Of a DNA stretch of 64,000 bases, positions 25,640-38,575 are shown in pieces; position 1 is the stretch's first letter, and each line of letters opens with the position of its first letter. The translations under genes and the position numbers were made by a program. The stretch covers positions 11,652,585-11,716,584 of the forward strand of contig NC_079895.1 of NCBI RefSeq assembly GCF_024868665.1, given 5' to 3'. Below the pieces are notes generated by a model. The model ran no database searches and was not told the origin of the DNA. It saw only the letters and a program-made list of their open reading frames with translations. Origin of the DNA: Triplophysa rosa. Taxonomy: Eukaryota > Chordata > Actinopteri > Cypriniformes > Nemacheilidae.

Positions 25640-28600
25640 GTTTACTTTTAAAGTTAAGCTATGATCGCGCTATAAGAACATACTCATTTACTTTTTACAA
25701 CTTAGTCCACTTAAGTCTATTGTGAGTACTGTACGACCTATATGTGAATATTAATATTATAAATTAATATCCACTTTACACCTCCCCTTAGATGTAAACT
25801 GGCTGTAACGGTTACGGTCATGATGCTCTGGTTGTGTAACACCCTAGCGCTTCTCCACGGGGGCCATGCATTATGCAGCGATTGCATTTCCATGCTGCTT
25901 CCTCCTGCACGGCAGTAAAAATAGAAACGCAGACCTCTGTGCTGCTGCTCCGTTGTTTACGACTGTTCCGTCCTCCTTCGCTCCTGAGCACCAGCGGTTA
26001 TTACTCAAGCACGCACGCATCAACACCACCATACTGGAGATATGAAGACCAGAAGGGGTCAGGCTACACAAGGAGACAATGTCCTGAGATGTCAAAGATC
26101 CCAAAACACAAAGCTTTTTATGACTGCTTATTAATAAAAGCACCTCAGTTTTAAAATGTGCTTGACTAAAGGAAATAAATGCAAACATCTCTGTATAAAG
26201 TTATATCATTTATCAGCTGTGCTTAATACATGACATTTTGTTATACATATTTATTTGAATAAATAACATGTTTTGACTGGTAACTTAATGTAGATTTACA
26301 AATAACATATTCAATCTGACGTCTCTTTGGGAATTGTGAGTGACAACTTCGCTTTAGCACTACCAACTTTGTGTATATTTTAAACAACAGACAAGGCCAA
26401 TGAGATTTCCTCCGGGTATACAATATCTCTGTCTGTTTACTGTTGTCACCATTGCAGTTCTAGTGCCTATTATAAGGAATAGCACAGTATGAAAAGCAAG
26501 TGCAACTTTACTGACAGCTAAACTGAGGCAGCCTTTGAGCCCACGCATCAATAAAAGTCTACCGATTTTAAGACAAGCAGACACACAAACCAGAGAAAAA
26601 AGAGAAAGAAACAAGACGGAGGTACATTACCCACTGGATGAAAGTGGCAGCATTCGAAACAAGAAATGAAAATTACCATACTTCATTGAAATCACATCAA
26701 GCATCCATCGCTTAATTTCTGTTTTATAATTATAAATCTGTTTGCATCTGAAAAATCCTATTTGTGATGCTCCTTGTGTATTCTCCTAATCTTGTTTCAG
26801 AACACGGACTTTTTTGCGTTGTTGCTTGTGTTGCTTAATTAGTTAAGAATATAAATCAATAACTAAAATACACTGCAATCCCAACTATTGGCCATTGAGT
26901 GGTAAATTATCATTACATATTTTTTTCTTATTCTGAGTATATGGAACAGAATATGTTATAAGATGCAAAGGAATAAATGATAATCAAAGATTTCATTTGT
27001 TAATAATAATCCATCAGGAGGACCATCGCTGACTTTGAAGCCCTGTACCTTGCATTACAAACACAGCTCCACTAGCTACAGTACCGGCATGACTCTTGAA
27101 ATACATGAACTAAGCAGCTCTCTCTCCTTCCTCAGACAACGTTTGATGAATTTTCATTTGGTGATGTGCAGGGTTTGCAGTATTGAGAAGGCTTTAATGT
27201 ATCCCAGTATATTCTTTTCATCCTCTCCCTCTCTCGTTTTTTTTAACCTTAAGCACCCTCACTGCACCATTCACCATCAATGGAACAGTTTCCCCTAACT
27301 CATGCACAGGAAGTCCTGTTTATCCTAATGGGTCCTCTTAAGCTGAGAGGAAGATACAACCACGCCAGACTCAAACAAGACGCTGCGAGAAAAGGAGCAT
27401 TTTCTCGAGGGATGATGCGCCGCAGGAGCTCCAACACAAGAAAAATGTGGAGGAGGGGGTGAGGAGCACCAGGAAGAGAGAAAGGAGAGAGTCTCTCTAT
27501 GGCCAACTCTGAATCTAGTTCCCTCTCAAGGTCAACCTCTGTGATGGGTACATACACAAAAACTATTACACAAAAACAGCATGCGTGCAATGTGCACCCC
27601 CATATTTGCATATCACAGAAAAGCTCTACAAAAGATTCTTCTGGATTTATGCTTTCAATAACAACCACTATTGTATCATACGAGCCAAGCAACTTGCACA
27701 ATGTGGGTAATTTTAACGTGCTGGGGTTGTGATAACAGAGCAAATTCTTTTATTGATTTTGCCGTATATCATAACAGCTTTCCCCTATCATCACTCCATA
27801 GGTCTACTGTCAGCCCACGCACCATCGTAAAGATAATTTCACATATTGCACAGATTTGTCACTATTTCCCTCAAGACATCCACCAAGTACAAATTCATGG
27901 CTGTTCATTAACAAGACGGTCAATTCCCCAAACAATGTGCTTCGTGTCACAATAAAAAGCAGGTTTTATGGCTTGTAGCAGTAAAGCGCTATTAAACAGA
28001 TAAAGCACACCAAACGGGCATCTGGAGGATTATAAAAAGGGCTGCCACACGAATAAACTCATGCACCCAAAACACATAGCCATTCAGAGAGAGGGGTTAT
28101 TGAGTGCATGCTGTAAAAACTGCATAAATGCTGCCCCCGTGAGGGCGATCTCGCTGTAAATGTGCGCCTCCGCAACATCTTTTCGATTGTCGAATGGATT
28201 TGTGCGTCTTCTCCCGAAACAGGGTTAATGCTGCCCCCTAGTGTTAGCAGCGTAGAACTATGCCTCAAAATTTGAACGTTGTAGAGATTTAACAACATTC
28301 ATCCCGCATGTCGGATTATTCTCTCTACTAACATCTGGGAAGATTTAGTAACAGCTTCTCCCCCCTGGCTATTAGGTTACTCAACAACACTGTCTGTCTA
28401 CCTCCCTAACGTCACCACAAAGACATTTCTCATGTGTTTACACTTTGTTATGTTGATATTTAATGCTACTGGGTATATAATGGCTCACATGTCATTGTAT
28501 TTTGTATTAGCATGTGGGAAATAAATACTGTAACGAGAATACTGTGATAAAGGAAGATCACTTCAAAATTCACTGCCTCTTTTTTTGTCCCTCTTTATGA

Positions 28601-29752
28601 CGATTTAACACATGATGCTAATAATAGGGGTGATTTGCCTTTCATGTCTTGATCATTTATCTTAAATTAATTAATAATAATGAGCATTACCTAAATGAAT
28701 GTTTTGCATTTGATGAATTACCATTATAGACACCGTGTTAAAGGTTTCTGTCTAAATATATCATTTGGATCTACATCGGATATCTATTTGCAAATCTATA
28801 ATTGTAAATAGCGTCACTACTATTTTTATGTCTTTGCGAGCCACTTTTTTATTAAATAAACACAAAAAAGTTAAACACAAGAGACGCTTCTGTTTTTAAA
28901 GGTTTTTGTTACATTGTTGGTCCACGTTTCTCTTGCCACTGTTCTTGCCCTAATGTGTTCGTCATGACGTTATGAAAACTCAAGGGTCTTCACATTCAAA
29001 CAATGCTAGGTTTTGTACTAGACGATTTGTAGAAAAGCATTTACAACAGAATAAACAACTGTGAGAGAAAATGAAGTTTACTTTTTCCATATTTCATATT
29101 AAGTAAATTATGCGAGTTTTTAGCCCCTTTGCACAAAAGACAGACTTGTTTTGCCATTTTGCTATTCAACTGAAAACCTCTGTTATACCGAGTCAGTGTT
29201 TCCGCTCACACACAACATCACAGCAGGCAACAAACAATGATCTAAGAGTCTGTAAACTGTGAAATTGTGAATATTATCGTTGATTTTCGCGTTAAAAAGA
29301 CAAATAATAAACCCCTTAACGTTACATGGCTCAATACAAATAATAGAATAAGTTTACTTTTTCCACCATTAAATATTTTTATGGCTATGGAATACAAAAG
29401 TCTGATGTCATTTCATTTGGTTTTACAAAGTAACTGTTAACTGAGAGTGATATGGAGAACCCTCACCTTTGGCTAAAGTTCGTGCTTCAGGGTGAGCTTC
29501 TCAGTGGCACCTTTCTTGTCACTGACACACGTAAATCCACATTCTAGTGAATGAAATTTTAGTTTGGCCATTATTTCCCTGGGATCCAGTAAATCTTTGT
29601 TTTCGCGGTTCTCGCTTTGATTATAATGCTTGACAAGCAGGCAATTTAACCAAAAGTTACTTGCAGGTATGGCACGTAATCGACCAATAGACGTTTCATC
29701 AGACGCGCGCGCGCCTGACCCCCAGTTAACTTCCGGTTTGTGTTTGGCTAGT
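25640..29752. other. Intergenic, no gene seen
   Basis: No supported gene over about 4.1 kb. Open frames of 60-147 residues (the longest on the minus strand at 27300-27743) are unsupported by domains or splice structure. A minor internal repetition 'atgctgcccccy' occurs near 28130 and 28228. Confidence 0.45.
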
Positions 29753-29760
29753 GTCTATAA

Positions 29761-30887
29761 CAGGGGTCACCAACTATCGGACTCCGGTCCGAATGCGGAC
29801 CGCGAGATGCGTCCGTCCGGACCTCAAGCCTTTTGACATAATAAATAAATGAACGCCTAACATTATTTTCTAATGCAATCAAATTTATAGCAGGCAGATC
29901 AAGGTCCGCTCAGTAGCAGTTTGGGTCCTACGGCGCCACGGACAGTTAACATATGCGCACTGTTGCTACATTCAGACGTCAATGAGTGAAGAGAGCCGAG
30001 ACAGACTCGCTGCACAGCGCGCAGACAAATGTAACTGTCAGTGACTGAAAAACAATGTCCTTTTCAAAAGTTAGAAAAGTCGACGTTGAAAACCATGTTT
30101 TCCGAGATTAATGGGTCGAGAGATTTGCATTTATTCTTCATGCATCGACATGCACGAGACCGGTTTGTCTCATTTGCTCGGAGTCTGTTGCGGTCATCAA
30201 AAGTGGAAACCTTAAACGGCATTATGAAACTAGACGTAGACACTTTGAAGAAATTTACCCGCAGCAGTCCGAGTAAGGACACGGAAAATATATTAGCTAA
30301 AAGCCCAGTAGTAGCGATCTACACGGGTCCTCCCTCACTCACTTAACGCCCAACAACGAGCATAATATATGAATGTTCCCTAAGAATACAGTGGATCTTA
30401 GGAAAACATAAGTCCTTTACTGATGGGAAAATAGTAAAATAGTGCATGGAGGCTTCTGTGAAACACGCTTTTAGAAGGAAAATAAAGACATGAACTAAAA
30501 GAAAATATTAAACAAACCCCCCTTTCAGCTACAACAGCCACAAGAAGAGCTGAAATGTTATCAGAGGATGTTCAGTCACAACTTGATGCTGCCATTTGTT
30601 AATCTCAGTTCAGCAGAAAACGACACTTTAGTTTTCTTTTAAAGTTGTTCATGTTGAAATGAATGTATGTTCAGTGCAGGTTTAGAGATTGGGGCATTTT
30701 GCACATTTTCCTTCATTATATTGTTACAGACATTGTTATGCCGTCGTATAGATATGAAAAGACTTTTTTATTTCCTTGGTCTGCCAAAAACCATCAATTC
30801 ATGTTTTTAGGTATTTAATTGTCCGGATCTCGGCTGGTAAGAGGGTTCGTTTACTGGACCTCAAGCAATTTTAGTTGAAGACTCCTG
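29761..30887 (+). mobile_element. hAT-family transposon, internally deleted, with 8-bp target duplication
   Basis: The element is flanked by the perfect 8-bp direct repeat 'gtctataa' (29753-29760 and 30888-30895), the size made by hAT transposases. Its ends are imperfect inverted repeats: 'caggggtcaccaact' on the left and 'agttgaagactcctg' on the right. At about 30054-30270 it keeps a broken transposase N-terminus. One frame reads like a BED-type zinc finger, with 'RPVCLICSESVAVIKSGN' and then 'LKRHYET', interrupted by an in-frame TAA upstream of the Cys pair. The catalytic domain is absent, so the element cannot move on its own. Confidence 0.82.
30054..30346 (+). pseudogene. Broken hAT transposase N-terminus (BED finger)
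   Basis: The conceptual frame starting at ATG 30054 begins with a lysine/valine-rich segment, hits a TAA after about 18 codons, and then continues as a BED-like finger with paired Cys (C-L-I-C) and a His-containing 'LKRHYET' helix. This resembles hAT transposases of the ZBED/GTF2IRD2 type. It is disabled by the stop and by loss of everything downstream. The 101-residue open frame in the overlapping register (30041-30346) is a shadow of it. Confidence 0.6.
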
Positions 30888-31214
30888 GTCTATAATATAA
30901 CTATTTAGATTTTATTTCATTTATGTTAATATTAATTTGTATTATTAATTTACTGTATAATAATTTATTAAATAAACGATTTATTTAATTTAGTTGTATG
31001 TTCGTTTTATTGAATAAACAATTTGTTGAATGCGTCCTGTAGTTTGGTCGCATTTAAAGAAACCATATGCTACATTGACATCTAGCGGTTGAGCTTGGTT
31101 CGCAGTCTAAATTTAAATTCAAAATATTGAAGAGACAAGTTTAGCCAAGTAAGAACACAACACCGCTGAAGAAAGCATATTGAGAAACGGCCATTGTGTT
31201 TATAGAAAGCCTCA

Positions 31215-31663
31215 GGGGCCTCGTTTATAAAATGTGCATACTCACAGATTTCATCGTAAAGCGTGCAAAAATCACTGCAACATTCATATTTATAAAACGG
31301 TCTTTGATGTGAAAAAGGTGCTATAGCGCCACATCAGGGTCTGAGCAGAAGTACGCACTTTTGCTTGTCCGAGTGCTGCAGGTTTATGGAAATATAAGTC
31401 ATTCTTGCCGCTTTTATAAGATTTGGACGTTGACAGGTGCTCTTTCTTATATCAATGACATTAATTAGACATAATTAAAAGGCGGAGATCTGAAACTGTT
31501 CAGCTGCATGTAATTGCGATTTATAGATTTCACACCTGATAGAGACGTACACGCGCTTTCTGTGCGTACCTTCGTTCTGTGAATCACACATACGCACTTT
31601 GAGAAATTATCGTAAAATCTAATTTGGGGCGGTTTCTATGCATCATTTTATAAATGAGGCCCC
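31215..31663. repeat. Terminal-inverted-repeat miniature element ('ggggcctcgtttataaa')
   Basis: Left end 'ggggcctcgtttataaaatg'; right end the inverse, 'cattttataaatgaggcccc'. The inner arms also pair partly ('gtgcatactcac' / 'cacacatacgcac'). About 450 bp, no open frame. A non-autonomous DNA transposon. Confidence 0.75.
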
Positions 31664-31709
31664 AGGTTCGGGTTGAGTGACACTCAAGTGACAGTGACAG
31701 AGTTTAGAA

Positions 31710-33949
31710 TGGTTAAAATCAACCATCTTTTTTTGCACCACTACAATAGGTGTGAGAATGGACTACAACTCGCCCGCACTACCCCCTGCTCTAATAACTC
31801 TTGTAAATGGGCTTTCATATTGAGATCATACTGAGATGGGGGAGTCGCCTCTAGCACTGCCTAATTGGCGTTTCATTGAGTAAGAGGATCTCATGTTCTC
31901 ACAAGTTGGTACACCTCAAATCTCCGTCACCCTGGCTAAAAACTATGCTATACTTCCGTAGCAAAGCCTTAGATTCTTCTTGTTCTACCATAGACAAATT
32001 TGTCCATGACAACTCAGACAAACCTGGGACAGTCTGATTTCCTGCCTCGGCCGACTGAATAAATACAGCAAAGCCTGGATTGATCTCTTCCTCACAAAAC
32101 TGTATAGGGCGATTACGGGGACATATGCTTACCATCTGAAGCCTACCCAAAAATGTACGGGGTTGTAACGACCTGTCCTGACTCACTATATTAGGGGTAC
32201 GTGTACAATTCCATCTCCAAGGGATTCAAGAGCACACGGAATCAAAAGGTCTGCAGGTAGTTGCCAATCGCCTGCACTGGGAGGTTCTATAAAAGCAGAA
32301 GAGATAAGTGCACTTACTCCCTGTCTATAGAAGGCTCAAACTGGTTTGAAAGATCCCGCTGGAACAAGAACTGGGGGGCCTGGCGGAACTGAAACGCTAC
32401 CAATAAATTCTGAATCAATTAGTTGTTCAAAAATTTGACATTCAGACACCATGTTGACTAAACAGCTCTTGGTAACACCTTTGTATATAATATTCATCCC
32501 TAACAAGTCACGAACAGTGCGTTTCTTTCTTTCTTTTCTTCTCAAAATACCCATCTGGGCAAATTTATTCCAAGATTCGTTACATCCAACTCTAGGTAGC
32601 CCCTATAGGGGATACCTAATCCGTTTGCAGCTTTTAACTGCAACCAACCACAAGACTGCAAATTACCCTGAACCTGAGGTTGGAAACATTCCTTAAAAAA
32701 CCCTCGGTAATAGTCAACACCATTGAACCTGTATCCACAAGGCATGGCACATCCACACCCGCCATAGATACTTTAATCACAGGGCATTGACCAACAAGTG
32801 TAGAAAGCGAAAAAGATGCAGTAGGCCTCAAAGATGAGCCTATGACATCACCATCTAGAACCTGGCTCTGAGCACTAGAGGAAGCTAGTTTCCCTGCATC
32901 CCATCAGAATAACTACGTCCCCCCGAGGAAACACCTACTAAGGGAGTTGCTTGTTGGACCCCTTCTCGACTATTACAACATCTAGCAAAAAGCCCTGATT
33001 TCCCACATCGCATACAAATAGGATGGCCTTCGGAGTCTATTTGGTAACGTTGGGGCCTATTGTTTGGGCCACTAGGGGATGCACGCCAAACAGGAGTAGA
33101 CCGACGCTGTAAAACAGTGTCCAATTGTGCCTGCTGTTTACGTAATGTCTCTTTCAAGTCATTTATTTCTTTACTAGACTCAACTACTACTCTACTGGTC
33201 GTCGCTTCCCAATTTCTTACATCACTATGAGTATCATTGAAGTAAGCTCTGGCCCGGGCAACACTACCCCGCACTCCATCATCTGCCCAACATATTGCTT
33301 TACTACGAATGTCAATGAAGGATATAGAAGGTTGCTGTCTAATGAGACGTTTTAGCTCTCGATGAAGCATACCATCTCGTATATACTCTGCAAAATGATC
33401 ACGTACTATTTTGTCGGAATCAGGAATGACGGTTGGGTTCTTCCGCTTAACTACGTCCATTACAGCCCTTAATGAATGTGAAAACTGTCGTCGTTGAAAA
33501 AACTGCTTCTGTGCTTCGATGTATGATTGTGAGCACACAAATATTTCAAGCAAAATGGCTAAAATTTGTTCAGGGTTATCCCTGTCTACAGCAGGGCGAA
33601 ACCTAATTTCAGACTTGGCCATCCCCTCCAAATGATCAGACAAGAACAACGCTTACTCAGTGATATACTTGAAGTTTAAACATTTATGAGCTTCTTCTAC
33701 CCATTCCTCCACCCCAAGACACCCTGTACCCACATTGGCTGAGAACTTTGGACATTTTCGCTCACAAGGGAGGAAAACATACTTTGAATCAGCAAGACCA
33801 TTATCACGACTATTTGCCACTCCTCCTGCCCGTCCTTCCACTGCATCCCGATGGGCTACTGCTTCCTGTCGAAGCTTAGCATTATCAGTTTGGAGCTGCT
33901 GCAACTGTTCTGTCAGGGCTCTAATCTGGTTTTCTGCCTCCTCAGACAT
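31710..33949 (-). pseudogene. Decayed Ty3/gypsy LTR retrotransposon (gag, protease, start of RT)
   Basis: On the minus strand, from 33949 downward, there is a coiled-coil-like gag N-terminus (33653-33949), a stop, and then the main gag block (32885-33649). The latter ends with a zinc knuckle of the C-x2-C form followed by a degenerate H/C pair ('CMRCGKSGLFARCC'). Next comes an aspartic protease region (about 32634-32831) with the active-site motif 'LVDTGS'. A linker (31899-32186) and the first residues of a reverse transcriptase with a stop ('LLEQGVVRASCSPFS') follow near 31780-31850. The rest of RT, RNase H and integrase are missing; the copy stops next to the 31215-31663 element. Several in-frame stops mean it is dead. 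Confidence 0.78.
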
Positions 33950-33963
33950 AATCTAGGTATGGG

Positions 33964-34530
33964 GTGAATAACAAAAAAAAAGAAAAAAACAACAACAAAC
34001 AGAATGGGTATAAGAAGTACACTATTCTTGACCCCGAAGCTTCAATGTTGGTAATGGCGCTGCTCCCGCGACAAACTCTTGCCAGCGACTGTTTTCCTTT
34101 TAAACTACATATTTTTCGCTATAACCTCCAAAAAAAAAAAACACTAACTTGGCCCTCAAAATAATAACACAATTTGGGGGAGAAACAAAACAAAACAAAA
34201 AAAGACAAGCCAGTCAATACCAATAACACCAGCAATCGCCAAAAAAAAAACCTTGCCAACTTCACCAAATGTAACCTAACTGCCCTCCAGTCTCCAGAAG
34301 ATTGTACAAACAGTTGGTTAACAATTACTGGTTAAAGTATGGAGGGGACAATGAGGCTAATACAAAGTTATTTTATCCTAATTAAAGGACAAAGGCGAAC
34401 CTGGTGTACAAAATACGTTACTTTATTTATTCCACAGCCGACAAATTGGGTTAAAAGATGCAGGGCATAATGAAAGCACATGGGCAAAGTGATGCATGAA
34501 ATATCTGAGTACAAAATCTGTATCTGTAAA
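33964..34530 (-). other. Possible 5' leader and LTR of the gypsy remnant
   Basis: This lies upstream of gag on the minus strand. Near 34250-34270 the minus strand reads 'catttggtgaagttggcaag', which could be an LTR end plus primer-binding site. Further out, around 34420, there is an 'aataaataaagta' that could be an LTR polyadenylation signal. There is no second LTR to compare, so this is weak. Confidence 0.25.
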
Positions 34531-34536
34531 CACTGT

Positions 34537-34770
34537 GGGGTGGTTTCCCGAACAGGGTTTAAGATAGTCCTAGATTGAAATAAATGTTAGAGCAGCCTAA
34601 ACTGAAAACAGCTTGTAGAGCTCACGTCTTAAAATACATAAAAAAGTCTCAAAATGCACATCAATGACGTTTTTTGTATGGCATGATTGTAAAAACTGCT
34701 TAAATAAATGTGCCAATTTAACTAAGGCCTAGTCCTGGTTTAACCTAATCCCTGTCCGGAAAACCGCCCC
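34537..34770. repeat. Miniature element of the 'ggggyggtttcccg' family
   Basis: Left end 'ggggtggtttcccgaacagg'; right end the inverse, 'cctgtccggaaaaccgcccc'. Inside is 'taaggcctagtcctggttta', shared with 25414-25633 in matching orientation. Confidence 0.7.
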
Positions 34771-34799
34771 ATGTGTCTGCCTTGTTGTCTTACACAGTG

Positions 34800-35586
34800 T
34801 GGTTACGACCCAAGTTATAAAATTGTCTATAGTAACCGACAATAAACAATATCAAGTATTTTTTAATGTACAGTATGCTGTGAAGAATACCCATAAACCC
34901 TTGCACCTGAATATTTTAAGTTCAAGACTGTATTGTCATTGTGCTGCTGTATACATTTAATAAACATGCACATTAACAAACACATCAATAAATACAGTAT
35001 AAAAATATAAATGTAGATAGAAGTGTACAATAGGTTAAACAGTACAGTTAGTACAGTACAATCAATAAAACAGACTGTTTAAAGAGACAAAGTGCAGATT
35101 AAGTGTGATCTCTAATCGTTTCCCTTATAGCATTAAAATAGCTTCTGCTACTGAGTAAACACAACAGTGCTCTGTGCTCATTAACAGCTGTTTAAGCTGT
35201 AGCCCTGCTTGAAATGAATAGATGCTTGGACCTGGAAACGGTATTCCTTACGTCACCACTTAACAACCAAATAGTTAAACAATATTCCATCATAAAGTTT
35301 ACCATATTTAAAAATATATACTGTATATTTACAATATTCATGAAGAACACAATATTGTTGTATAATATATTTACACAATCTTTATTCAATTTTTTTTATT
35401 TTTAATATAATTTAGTTAAAGAATATTTACAATGTTCCACCATAACGTTGACCATATTTCCAATACTGTTGCATAAAGAATATTTACAATGTTCCATCTA
35501 CCATATAAATAATTAGTTTTTACTTTGTAATATTTTTCAACTTAGTTTTAACCAGTATTTAACAGTATAAACAACTGAGATGACAG
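34800..35586. other. Intergenic AT-rich DNA with local repeats
   Basis: No gene. The stretch at 34915-35150 resembles a LINE-type tail ('actgtattgtcattgtgctg'). 'aagaatatttacaatgttcca' occurs twice about 58 bp apart (near 35420 and 35478), a short local duplication. Confidence 0.4.
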
Positions 35587-36198
35587 TGACCACGTTTACA
35601 TGGACGGCAGTAATCAAATTATTTGCCTTATTCTGAGTAAGCTAATATTATGATTAAGGTGTTTAGATGAGTTGCTTTAAAAAAATACCTTTCATGTTCC
35701 TGTTTTACGTTACACTACATAGTTCGATTAATGGCATACGTCATTACGTCCCTAAGCGACGCGTTCAACGTTCCCTCCATAATTTCATGTATCAACAAAC
35801 AGTTCGTCTTCGCCGTGGTACCACATAAGAGTTTTTGGTGTTTCATTTATTTTCTATAATTGTTGGCATCTTTCTTGTTTCCCGTTCGGACCAAAAATGT
35901 GCTTTCTTGCTTGAAGCCATGTTGTTTGCCGTGCATGTGTAACCTGTCGCAAAGTGCCGCGAAAGTTCCTACGCAGCGGTAATAGTGCGATTAAGGTGTG
36001 TATGTCTATACTGCACTTCAATAATGCGACTAAAATAGGAGTACTCCACCCGTCTCAATTCGATTTGTGTTTACTACGATTATGAGTTTAGACGGATTAA
36101 GCTAATCAAAAAGCTCTGTTTACATGGTCCATTCTTAATCAGAGTATTGTCTTAATCGTGTTAATATCGGATTATTGTTGTCCATGTAAACGTGGTCA
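35587..36198. repeat. Palindromic DNA element 'gaccacgtttacatgg', long copy
   Basis: Terminal inverted repeats of about 19 bp: 'tgaccacgtttacatggac' at 35587 and its inverse ending at 36198. A second copy is at 39427-39818 and lacks about 220 bp of the middle. If the element is taken as GACC...GGTC, it is flanked by a 3-bp direct repeat (AGT here, AAT at the other copy). That would fit a PIF/Harbinger-like non-autonomous element, but the boundary is ambiguous by a base or two. Confidence 0.7.
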
Positions 36199-36566
36199 GT
36201 GATCTCTCGTCCTGAAGATGACCATCCAGATTATGGAGGACCGGGAGTGCCGATTAGAAATAAAATGACGAATCAATTGATCAATTTAATAATTAAAACA
36301 TAAAAATGTAAACAAATAAATCACTTTTTAAATTAAGAAATTAACAGACTTATTTAAAATGGTTTGTTTAATTTGTGTTTTAAAAGTGTAGTTTAATTGA
36401 TAAATAAAACGTTAAATAAATAAAAACATTTTTAAATGTATAAATAAATAGAAAAATGTATAACGGTTTACTTCATTCATGCTTTAAAACTTAAAGAAAA
36501 TAAAACAATAAAAAGTTAATTAATAAATGATTTTAAATGCACATTTTAAATTGCTTTTTAAAAAAG
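36199..36566. other. AT-rich low-complexity spacer
   Basis: A/T-dominated sequence (repeated 'aataaat', 'tttaaa') with no coding signal. Confidence 0.6.
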
Positions 36567-38456
36567 CATTTGCCAAATGCTTTTCTTTATCCATTTGTCA
36601 ATCGAAAAAGTTAAAAAATGCCATTGGACAGTACACACGTGGGGGCAGCCAATCAACTTTTGGCTCAGTTTTAGGCTACACCCCCTCTCCCACGTGTCAT
36701 ACGAAGTAAATGTAAGGCGGAATTTCATTGGACAGCAGCTAGCATGCAGTGTTGCCAGATTGGGCTTCTTTTGAATGGGTTGGACAGGAGAAAATGCATT
36801 GGGCTGGTGGACAAAATTTGGGCTGCTTATGAAATTAAAAACCCGCCCAAGCAGCTTGCGTAAAACAAGATACACACATGCGTAAACAGTTTCACATGAA
36901 TAAAACCTAATTTACGTGCACAAATTATAAATATACATTTATAAAAAGCAATTCACGTGCGTAAAACAAAACTATTTTCTCATAAAGTACGTTTCGCAAA
37001 CATATGACGGTGCACAAATATTTCGAAAGTTTAAAATGTACACGTTTATCGTGTTATGTGAATGTGCAAATCGCCTTGGATGTGTGTGTGTGTTTTCTGA
37101 GACTCTCCTGGCAGCGCAACCCCTCCCACGTGGGTTGTCGTACTCTTTAGCCAATCAGATTCAACCTTACCATTCAACTAATCATAAACGCGGAGAGCAC
37201 AGGACTCATGGAAAACGGCTCTGCGCACCTTTTGCGCAGTTTGACTTACGTCCTGTGTTGCCAATTTAGTGATTTTTCAGCCCCCTTAAGCGATATATTT
37301 TCCAAAAGGCAGCTAGCTACAAATCTAAGCGCCCATACAAAACAATGGTTCCAAGAACTAGTCATTTATTGTCCTTGTTTGCCCTTGTTCATTTAAAACA
37401 TACATTGTATGGACATACAAACATGAACACATCTCATCTATCAGGCACAGTTTGTTACCCAGACGATTTTAGCAGTTCAGTGGAAGTGACTGCTGGTTGT
37501 GTAGTTTTAAGTGGTCATGTTCTCTCACTATTTCATACTTTTTTTCTGTAAAATAAGTTACTAAAAACAGATTTATTGCGTGGCTGAATTATGTTTTAAT
37601 ACAGCATCACAGCTCAGAGATGAGATTAGCGAAGCTGTTCAAACGAGCCATTAGTGCTAACACTAGTGCTCCTTGAGTTCTGTGCTCTCCATGATTATGA
37701 TTGGTTGAATCTGATTGGCTAAACAGGATGACAACTCAAGTGGGAGGGACAGCGCTGCCAAGAGAGTCTCAAAATACACACACACAAATCCAGGGCGATT
37801 CACACGTGAGTGACGATTTGCACATTCACATTCAATGATAAACTTGTACATTTTAATATTTGTGCACAATTGTACGTCTGTGAATTGTATGTGAAACATA
37901 TTTTATGAGAATACAATTTTATTTTACACACGTGAATTGTTTTTTGTGAATGTACATATATAATTTGTTCACGTGAATTAGGTTTTATGCATGTGAAACT
38001 GGCTACGCAAGTGTACATCGTGTTTTATGTGTGAATAATTAATGAGACTAAAATCGCTCCATACACGACCCCCGGCTCTACATATTTTGTGTATTTCTCT
38101 TATCCACCTTAAGAGGTTTGTTTAATAAGTCCGTAAGTGCCCTGTGAAGTGGACATCACTAGGAGCGTTATATGTTCCATTCGAAGGCATAACCCTGATA
38201 AAACACACCTGAACAAGCTATTCAAAGCCATGTTATGTAGTTATGGCACGTAAGGTATAACGTTACTGTTTTCATGGCGTTAGGTCTATCTTGCATTCTG
38301 TCCAATGAAATTCCGCCTTACATTTAACTCGTATTACAGGTGGGAGAGGGGTGTATTCTAAAACTGAGCCGAAAGCTGATTGGCTGCCCCCACGTGTGTA
38401 CTGTCCAATGGAATTTTTTAACTCGATTGACAAATGGATAAAGAAAAGCATTTGGC
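36567..38456. mobile_element. 1.9-kb fold-back element with long inverted arms
   Basis: Outer left arm 36567-36735: 'gcatttgccaaatgcttttc', 'cattggacagtacacacgtg', 'aaggcggaatttcattggac'. It is matched in inverse at 38298-38456: 'gtccaatgaaattccgcctt', 'cacgtgtgtactgtccaatg', 'gaaaagcatttggcaaa'. An inner pair, 36880-37205 versus 37675-38030, also inverts: 'attcacgtgcgtaaaac', 'gtgaatgtgcaaatcg' and 'agccaatcagattcaacc' against 'ggttgaatctgattggct' and the rest. A loop of about 450 bp lies at 37210-37670, and unmatched sequence separates the arm blocks. There is no transposase. Confidence 0.72.
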
Positions 38457-38575
38457 AAAACGACAAAGAAAAGCAATTGGCAAATAGTATGGGGCGCCGT
38501 TTTGTATTAAATTAAATGTGTACCAAAAACCTGTCAAATTTCACCAGATTTAAAGCTAAATTTAAATGTTTTATC

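Noticed and set aside
27300..27743. 147-residue minus-strand open frame
   Set aside because: No family features; overlapped by open frames in other registers, as expected by chance in this GC-richer patch.
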